Shown piece after piece: positions 40,888 through 46,455 of a DNA stretch of 46,455 nucleotides. Position numbers and translations under genes: made by a program. This DNA comes from Lentzea jiangxiensis. GTDB taxonomy: Bacteria; Actinomycetota; Actinomycetes; Mycobacteriales; Pseudonocardiaceae. The first letter of the stretch is position 1; the number at the start of each line of letters is the position of its first letter. Location of the stretch: assembly GCF_900104175.1 (NCBI RefSeq), contig NZ_FNIX01000033.1:1-46455 (forward strand), written 5' to 3'. The notes beneath the pieces were generated by a model. That model made no database searches, was not told where the DNA came from, and saw nothing but the letters and a program-made list of their open reading frames with translations.

Positions 40888-41609
40888 ATCGGTCGAACCT
40901 CCACAGTGGATGGAACGGCGGTGACCACGTGCCGGTCGGGGATCTCCCGCCAGCCCGGGTCGTCGTCAAGCGGTTCGGACGCGAGAGTCACGCCCTGTGC
41001 CTTCTGAAGCACCCACAGGGCGTGTGTCCACGTCGTCCCCACGAGCACTTCTCCGTTGGTCAGCAGGAAGTTCAGGCGCGACCCCGGTGCCGCGTCCGCA
41101 ACCTCGTGCACGAGTTCAACAAGCGCCTGCGCCGGGGTCTTCCCGGTCTCCAGGCGGCGTCGCAGGACCGTCCACAGCAGCGCGGCGTCGGTCGGCGCGT
41201 CCATGGTGAGCAGGTCCGCCACGTCGAGCGCCTTCGCGAGGCCCGCCACGGTGTGCGGCCAGCCGTCCACGCGTCCGTTGTGGCTGAAGAGCCACGTGCC
41301 GTCGGTGAACGGCGCGCACGCCGCGTCCGACACCGGCATGCCCGTGGTGGCCGAGCGCACCGCCGCGAGGAACGCCGTCGACTCGGCGGCGGCGAGCTGG
41401 CGCAGGTTCGGGTCGCTCCACAGCGTGCCGGCGCGCCGGTACCGCACCGGGCCGGGGAACCAGCCGACGCCGTAGCCGTCGACGTTGACCGTTCCCCCGG
41501 CCCGCATGTCGCCGGGTGCGTACGACTGGCGCTCCAGCGAGTGCGGCGCGTCGTACAGCAGCCGGGAGACGGGCACGGCGGCGCCCAGGTAAGCCAGGTG
41601 GCGGCACAT
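40884..41609 (-). CDS. egtC: Gamma-glutamyl hercynylcysteine sulfoxide hydrolase EgtC
   Basis: The 241-residue protein is a class II glutamine-amidotransferase-like hydrolase with nucleophile Cys2 (MCRHLAYLG). GGTVNVDGYGVGWF and LFSHNGRVDGW are typical of the fold. It removes glutamate from gamma-glutamyl-hercynylcysteine sulfoxide. It begins 4 bp after the egtB stop and overlaps egtD. The exposed Cys2 fixes the start. Confidence 0.96.
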   Translation of the reverse strand: MCRHLAYLGAAVPVSRLLYDAPHSLERQSYAPGDMRAGGTVNVDGYGVGWFPGPVRYRRAGTLWSDPNLRQLAAAESTAFLAAVRSATTGMPVSDAACAPFTDGTWLFSHNGRVDGWPHTVAGLAKALDVADLLTMDAPTDAALLWTVLRRRLETGKTPAQALVELVHEVADAAPGSRLNFLLTNGEVLVGTTWTHALWVLQKAQGVTLASEPLDDDPGWREIPDRHVVTAVPSTVEVRPI

Positions 41610-41613
41610 CCGC

Positions 41614-42903
41614 CTAGGCGTCCCTGGCGCAGCGGAAGCCGGCGAAGATCTGCCTCCTGATCGGGTAGTCCCAGTTGCGGAACGTCGAGCGGATCGCGGA
41701 GGAGTCCGTGCCGAACGAGCCGCCGCGCAGCACCTTGTAGTCCGGTCCGAAGAAGACCTCGGAGTACTCCCTGTACGGGAACACCTCGAAGCCCGGGTAC
41801 GGGCCGAAGTCGCTGGAGGTCCACTCCCACACGTCGCCGATCAGCTGGTGCACGCCGCTCGGCGTCGCCCCCGCCGGGTAGGCGCCGACCGGGGCGGGGC
41901 GCAGGTGGCGCTGCCCGAGGTTCGCGTGCTCCTCGGTGGGTTCCTGGTCGCCCCACGGGTAGCGGCGCGTGCGGCCGGTCGCCGTGTCGAAGCGCGCGGC
42001 CTTCTCCCACTCCGCCTCGGTGGGCAGGCGCTTGCCCGCCCACCTCGCGTACGCCTGGGCCTCGTGGAAGCACACGTGCACAACGGGTTCGTCCGGCACG
42101 ATCGGCTCCGTCACGCCGAACGCCGTGCGCACGAACGAGTTCTCCTCGCGCTGCCAGAACCTCGGCGCCACAAGCTTCGCCGTCGTCCGGTGCTCCCAGC
42201 CCTCGTCCGTCCACAGGCGACGGTCGTCGTAGCCGCCGGCCAGGACGAACTCGGCGTACTCGCCGTTCGTGACCGGTGTCGTGTCGATGAAGAACGAGTC
42301 GACGTGCACGGCGTGCGCCGGGCGTTCGTTGTCCAGGGCCCACGGTTCGTCCGAGGTGCCCATCTCGAACGGGCCGCCCGGGATGAACACCTCCGTCGTC
42401 GGGACGAGGGCGCCGGGCGGTGGCGCGGGCGCGTGCAGGACCGGGTCGCCCTTGCGCAGCTGGTGCGTGGCGAGCATCGTCTCGTCGTGCTGCTGCTCGT
42501 GCTGCACGATCATGCCGAACGCGAAGCCGTTCTCGACGAGCCGGCGGCCCTCCAGCGGCACCTCCTCCAGCACGTCGAACACCTTGCCGCGCACGTCGGC
42601 GACGTACTGGCGCGCTTCCCGGGGGTTCAGCAGCGGCAACTCGGGCCGCACGCTGCGGCCGTACTTGAACGCGTCGTAGTACTCGTCGATGTCGCTCCTG
42701 ACCGGTTCGCGACCACCCACGTCGCGCACGAGCCAGAGCTCCTCCTGGTTGCCGATGTGCGCCAGGTCCCAGACCAGGGGCGACATCAGCTTCGAATGCT
42801 GCCGCACGAGGTCGTGCTCGTCGACGGCGTCGGTCAGGGCGGTGGAACGCGCGCGCGAACGCAACAGTTCCTCCGCCACCTGCTCGCGGAGTTGTTCGGT
42901 CAC
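41614..42903 (-). CDS. egtB: Ergothioneine sulfoxide synthase EgtB
   Basis: The 429-residue non-heme iron enzyme has an N-terminal DinB-like half and a C-terminal formylglycine-generating-enzyme-like half. The iron ligands are in LVWDLAHIGNQEELW and the H-x3-H motif of VQHEQQHDETM. The C-terminal half has FEMGT, LPTEAEWEKAARF, WEWTSSDF and VLRGGSFGT. It joins gamma-glutamylcysteine to hercynine with oxygen. The GTG start overlaps the egtA stop as GTGA. Confidence 0.97.
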   Translation of the reverse strand: MTEQLREQVAEELLRSRARSTALTDAVDEHDLVRQHSKLMSPLVWDLAHIGNQEELWLVRDVGGREPVRSDIDEYYDAFKYGRSVRPELPLLNPREARQYVADVRGKVFDVLEEVPLEGRRLVENGFAFGMIVQHEQQHDETMLATHQLRKGDPVLHAPAPPPGALVPTTEVFIPGGPFEMGTSDEPWALDNERPAHAVHVDSFFIDTTPVTNGEYAEFVLAGGYDDRRLWTDEGWEHRTTAKLVAPRFWQREENSFVRTAFGVTEPIVPDEPVVHVCFHEAQAYARWAGKRLPTEAEWEKAARFDTATGRTRRYPWGDQEPTEEHANLGQRHLRPAPVGAYPAGATPSGVHQLIGDVWEWTSSDFGPYPGFEVFPYREYSEVFFGPDYKVLRGGSFGTDSSAIRSTFRNWDYPIRRQIFAGFRCARDA

Positions 42904-44099
42904 AGCTTCCCCTCAAGCTCCCGGCTGATGGTGCTGATCTGTGCTGGAGAGAGGCCCGTGCGGGGCAACGCCTCGATGCCCAGGGCCACGACGTCCTCGG
43001 CGGCCCGCGCGACGCGGTCGTCCGCCAGCCCGTGCCGTGCGGCGACGAGCCACCGCCCGGCGGCCCGTTCCGTCGCCGCCAGCACACCGTCCACGACGGA
43101 CGGGTCGCTGAACAGCGCGACGAGCAGCGCACTCGGCGCGATCCACCCTCCCGGAGGGGGCGTGTCGAGGTATCTGATCTCGATGTACCCGCGCGGGCGC
43201 ACCGGCGGGAACATCAACGACAGGTGGTAGTCCAGGTCGTCGCTCGTGGGGCGGCGGTCGTGCGCCCCGCCGATCCACTCGGCGAACGTGAACCTGCGCG
43301 GCGGGATCCAGCTGGGGCCGGGTCCGCGCACCGCGATGACCGGTGTGTCCAGGACCCTGCGCGCGTAGGCCCGGGCCGGATCGGCGCACACGGCACTCGG
43401 CCTGGTGCGCACGGGATCACAGCCGTAGAGCGTCCTCATGCGAGCGGACGCCCAGCCCTCGTGCAGCCCGCCGATGCCCGGCGAGTTCGCGAACAGCGCG
43501 ATCATCACCGGCCCGAGCTGGTGCACGGCCGCCCAGCGGTCCTGCAGGTGCTTCTGCTCACCGAAGTCGAGGCACACCTGCAGCCCCGCGGTGTTGCACA
43601 TCATCGAGATGCCGTCCTGGCCGAGCTCGCCGAACGCGTGCTCCATCGCGGCGTAGCGCGGCACCCGCAGCATGCGCGTGGGACGTCGGTGCTGGTCGGC
43701 GCCCTTGTCGCCGAGCACGAGGCCGTGGTCCGCCAGCAGGGCGGTGAGGTGCGAGATGTCCTGGGTGACCGTGCGGAGGAGGTCCGGGAGGCTGGTGCAG
43801 GGAGGAGTGGAGATCTCGACCTGCCCGCCCGGTTCGACGGTCAGCGGGGTGCCGCTGGGAAGCGGCCTCTGGGGGCTGTCCGGAACGAGAGTGGGTGGTG
43901 CGTGCCCGCCGAGCGCCGTGGCGAGCCTGTGAGGATCGAGGACCCTGGTGGGATCTTCGGCGTGGTGGACGGTCCACTCGAGCTCCACGCCGAAGAGCCT
44001 CGGAGGTCCGTGCTTGAAGCAGACCGAGGCGACGTAGGCCTCGGCCTCGGCGCGGTCGGCGAACACCGCCGGCGCCGGCTGGTCACGCAACGCAGTCAC
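42900..44099 (-). CDS. egtA: Glutamate-cysteine ligase EgtA
   Basis: The 399-residue protein is of the actinobacterial GCS2-type ligase family: FGVELEWTVHH for the first metal/ATP site, VEPGGQVEIST, SMMCNTAGLQVCLDFG, and IEIRYLDTPP near the end. It makes gamma-glutamylcysteine for EgtB. I prefer the GTG at 44099, about 10 nt after GGGGAG; a GTG at 44108 would give three more residues but sits only 1 nt from that site. It is the first gene of egtABCD. Confidence 0.94.
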   Translation of the reverse strand: MTALRDQPAPAVFADRAEAEAYVASVCFKHGPPRLFGVELEWTVHHAEDPTRVLDPHRLATALGGHAPPTLVPDSPQRPLPSGTPLTVEPGGQVEISTPPCTSLPDLLRTVTQDISHLTALLADHGLVLGDKGADQHRRPTRMLRVPRYAAMEHAFGELGQDGISMMCNTAGLQVCLDFGEQKHLQDRWAAVHQLGPVMIALFANSPGIGGLHEGWASARMRTLYGCDPVRTRPSAVCADPARAYARRVLDTPVIAVRGPGPSWIPPRRFTFAEWIGGAHDRRPTSDDLDYHLSLMFPPVRPRGYIEIRYLDTPPPGGWIAPSALLVALFSDPSVVDGVLAATERAAGRWLVAARHGLADDRVARAAEDVVALGIEALPRTGLSPAQISTISRELEGKL

Positions 44100-44189
44100 C
44101 GTTGCCACACTCCCCGTGATCGTCTGGCCCGATCGACGCTACACGCGGGGTCTGACACTCGCAGCTCTCAAGTCGTTGCGAAACAAGTG

Positions 44190-44223
44190 AAGTGCCCGTG
44201 AGCACGCATGCACACGGGCACTT
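44190..44223 (-). terminator. Terminator of the sugar-dehydrogenase gene
   Basis: Perfect 11-bp arms (AAGTGCCCGTG and its complement at 44213-44223) with a 12-nt loop, followed on the minus strand by a T-rich CACTTGTTT. It lies just after the stop of the leftward gene and before the egtA promoter. Confidence 0.8.
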
Positions 44224-44226
44224 GTC

Positions 44227-46455
44227 TCACTCCGTGGAGCTGTGTCCTGACATTCGAACGCCCGGCTTGGCGGTGGACGTGCCGCCGTCCTCGTACACGA
44301 CGTCGACGTGCAGGATCCGGTCGTTGCCCGCCGACCCGTCCCTGTCCGCCGACGTCGTGAGCCAGAGGTCGCCCTCCTGGTCGACCTCGACGGTGCGCAG
44401 GCGCCCGTAGGTGCCCTGGAAGTAGGTCTGCTGCTCGACCAGGTTGCCGTCGGCGTCGATGCGCATCCGGTAGATCCGCTGGCCCATGGTCGTGGCGACG
44501 AAGACGTGGTCGTTGACGATCGTCAGGCCCGAGGGCGAGGCCTGCGAGGTCGGCCAGGTCTTCTTCGGCGCCACGGTGCCGGCGCAGTCGCCGATCGTGC
44601 CCTCGCAGGGCTGCCAGCCGTAGTTGCCGCCCTTGGTGATCAGGTTGACCTCGTCCTGCCGCGAGTTGCCGAACTCCGACGCCCACAGCCTGCCCCGCGA
44701 GTCGAAGTCGAGGCCCTGCACGTTGCGGTGGCCGTAGCTCCAGACCGCGCTGCCGGCGAACGGGTTGTCGGACGGGATGGAGCCGTCCGGGTGGATGCGC
44801 AGGATCTTGCCGGCGTAGGTGTTGAGGTTCTGCGCGTTGTTGCCGTTCTGCGCGTCACCGGTCGAGATGAACAGGTAGCGGCCGTCCGGGCTCAACCGCA
44901 GACGCCCGCCGTTGTGGTAGCGGTTCTTCGGCACGCCGTCGAGCAACGTCGTCCAGCCGGTCAGCCCCGAGCCGTCGAAGTGGGCCCTGACCACGCGGTT
45001 CCCGTCGATGTAGGTGTGGTAGAGGTAGACGAACCCGTCGGTGGCGAAGTTCTTCGACACCTCGATGCCGAGCGCGCCGCCCTCGCCGTTGGTGCCCATC
45101 GCGTCGGGCACCTTCCCGATGACGGTCTTGGCACCGGCCTCGGTGACGCGCAGGACGTTCAAGGTCTCGCGCTCGGTCACCAGCGCCGAGCCGTCGGGCA
45201 GGAACGCGAGCCCCCACGCCACGTCGACGCCGGACGCGATCTGCGTGACCGCGCCGGGGTTCGGCACCCCCGTGCCGCCACCGGCCGCCGGGCGCACGGA
45301 GATCTGGTTCGAGAACGCCGAGAGGTTGCCCGCCGCGTCCTTCGCCCGCACCTTCACCGCGTACGTCTGGCCGGTGGTGAGCCCCGCGACGGTCGCGCTC
45401 GTGGCCGACCCGTCCGCGGTCTGCTTGAGCGCGCCGTCGAAGTGGATCTCGTAGCCGGTGACCGCCACGTTGTCGGTCGAGGCGCCCCACGCGACCGAGA
45501 CGCTGGTCGAGGTGGCGCCGGTCGGCCGCAGCGTGCCCGGCGTCGTGGGCGCCTGGCCGTCCACGGGCGCGGGCCCGGTGCGGCCGGGGACGTTGTTCGA
45601 GGCCTGCGAGACGTTGCCCGCCCGGTCCTTCGCGAACACCGTCCAGTCGTACTCGGTGTCGGGACGCAGGCCGGTCGCGGTGGCCTCCAGGACGTCGCCG
45701 ACGCTCGTGACGAGCTGTCCGTGCTGGTAGATGTCGTAGCCGGTGACGCCCACGTTGTCGGTGGCCGCCTCCCACCTCAGCGAGACCGAGTCGTGGGTGG
45801 AGCCGACGAACCGCAGGTTGCGCGGCGGCGTGGGTGCCTCGTCGTCCGGCGGGCCGACGAGCACGGCGGTCAGCTTGTCGGCGTTCGGGCCGCCGTTCGC
45901 CGTCGTCGCGGTCGCCCTGATGCGGTTGGCGCCGGCGTGCAGGGTGGCTTTGACGGTTCGCGTCCGCCACGTCGTCCACGCGCCCGTGCCGGGGAACGAC
46001 ACGGTCTGGGCGTTGGCGCCGTCCACCGTCACCGAGAGGGGCCGGTCGGTCGTCGTGCCGTTGGCGTACCGGAACGTGAGGTCGTGTTCACCACCGGACT
46101 CGGCGTTGACCACGTACTCGACGGACGAACCGACCACGTTGGCGTAGTTGACGAAGCCACGTCCCGAGAAGCCCGCCCAGTTCGACTCGACGACGCCCTG
46201 GCTGATCACGGCGTCCTCGGCCTCCTGCTCCGCCGCCGCCTCCTCGACCTGCACGTAGTCGATGTGGGGACCACCGGTCGCCCCCGCGGACGTGAGCTTG
46301 ATCTTGTTCGCGCCGGCGCCGAGCGTGACGGTGTTCCCGGCCGACACCCACGTCGTCCACGCGCCGGTGCCCGCGAGAGCCCGTTCGCCGACCGCCAGGC
46401 CGCCGTTGACGCGGACGTCGACCGGCCGGGGGTCGGCGGTGCCGTTGGCGTAGCG
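44227..46455 (-). CDS. Secreted CBM-FN3-sugar dehydrogenase protein (5'-partial)
   Basis: At least 742 residues are visible; the frame is open at the right window edge, so the signal peptide and N-terminus lie outside. In order there are a partial and a complete carbohydrate-binding-like domain (repeated RYANGT and WTTWxxxT motifs, CBM6/35-like), two fibronectin III modules (RNLRFVGSTHDSVSLRWEAA and GTLRPTGATSTSVSVAWGAS), and a C-terminal beta-propeller of the PQQ-dependent glucose/sorbosone dehydrogenase type (VAWGLAFLPDGSALVTERET, YHNGGRLRLSPDGRYLFIST, YGHRNVQGLDFD). It probably oxidises sugars of bound polysaccharides outside the cell. A terminator follows. Confidence 0.9.
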   Translation of the reverse strand, partial: RYANGTADPRPVDVRVNGGLAVGERALAGTGAWTTWVSAGNTVTLGAGANKIKLTSAGATGGPHIDYVQVEEAAAEQEAEDAVISQGVVESNWAGFSGRGFVNYANVVGSSVEYVVNAESGGEHDLTFRYANGTTTDRPLSVTVDGANAQTVSFPGTGAWTTWRTRTVKATLHAGANRIRATATTANGGPNADKLTAVLVGPPDDEAPTPPRNLRFVGSTHDSVSLRWEAATDNVGVTGYDIYQHGQLVTSVGDVLEATATGLRPDTEYDWTVFAKDRAGNVSQASNNVPGRTGPAPVDGQAPTTPGTLRPTGATSTSVSVAWGASTDNVAVTGYEIHFDGALKQTADGSATSATVAGLTTGQTYAVKVRAKDAAGNLSAFSNQISVRPAAGGGTGVPNPGAVTQIASGVDVAWGLAFLPDGSALVTERETLNVLRVTEAGAKTVIGKVPDAMGTNGEGGALGIEVSKNFATDGFVYLYHTYIDGNRVVRAHFDGSGLTGWTTLLDGVPKNRYHNGGRLRLSPDGRYLFISTGDAQNGNNAQNLNTYAGKILRIHPDGSIPSDNPFAGSAVWSYGHRNVQGLDFDSRGRLWASEFGNSRQDEVNLITKGGNYGWQPCEGTIGDCAGTVAPKKTWPTSQASPSGLTIVNDHVFVATTMGQRIYRMRIDADGNLVEQQTYFQGTYGRLRTVEVDQEGDLWLTTSADRDGSAGNDRILHVDVVYEDGGTSTAKPGVRMSGHSSTE

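Overview
The window is GC-rich (about 70 %) chromosomal DNA with strong G/C preference at third codon positions, frequent GTG starts and many one- or four-base stop/start overlaps. WhiA, RbpA, an egtABCD ergothioneine locus, mycobacterial-type Ser/Thr kinase signalling and the uvrC/rapZ/yvcK/whiA/gap/pgk/tpiA/secG neighbourhood all point to an actinomycete. The overall style suggests Pseudonocardiales (Lentzea/Saccharothrix/Actinosynnema-like). This is inference; no rRNA is present to confirm it.

Layout. 1-6.0 kb: a hybrid histidine kinase with a LacI-type sensor (5' end outside the window), a convergent single-domain receiver, two tandem secreted DUF4360 proteins and an orphan NarL-type histidine kinase. 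6.0-7.8 kb: a secreted TIM-barrel protein divergent from a TetR regulator, with a palindrome between them. 7.8-11.1 kb: a Ser/Thr kinase with a membrane C-terminus, translationally coupled to a secreted/membrane protein and divergent from a Thr/Pro-rich surface protein. 11.2-15.0 kb: rbpA, then gap-pgk-tpiA-secG. 15.1-20.0 kb: accessory genes (small protein, large LuxR-type ATPase regulator, acyltransferase-SGNH protein) lying between gap and whiA, which are neighbours in many actinomycetes. 20.0-26.0 kb: uvrC, an HD-domain protein, a possible Ala/Pro-rich ORF, rapZ, yvcK and whiA, largely coupled. 26.1-27.6 kb: two Rieske lipoproteins and a small uncharacterised protein.

27.6-31.5 kb: divergent from these is a rightward set: an XRE/TPR regulator overlapping a SLOG-type nucleotide-binding protein, a 307-bp gap with a long imperfect hairpin, then a coupled four-helix membrane protein and coiled-coil protein. 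This is the best candidate here for an undescribed system, possibly nucleotide-signal sensing coupled to a membrane effector. 31.5-36.6 kb: a 63-residue S1 protein, a WYL regulator coupled to an ECF sigma factor with a SnoaL tail, a Tat-exported metallophosphoesterase-LamG protein, and a TauE/SafE transporter with a small membrane partner. 36.5-39.9 kb: tandem secreted S33-type peptidases with duplicated leaders. 39.9-44.1 kb: egtA-egtB-egtC-egtD without egtE. 44.2 kb to the end: a secreted CBM-FN3-sugar dehydrogenase protein whose 5' end lies outside the window.

No rRNA, tRNA, CRISPR array, transposase, integrase or prophage gene was recognised.
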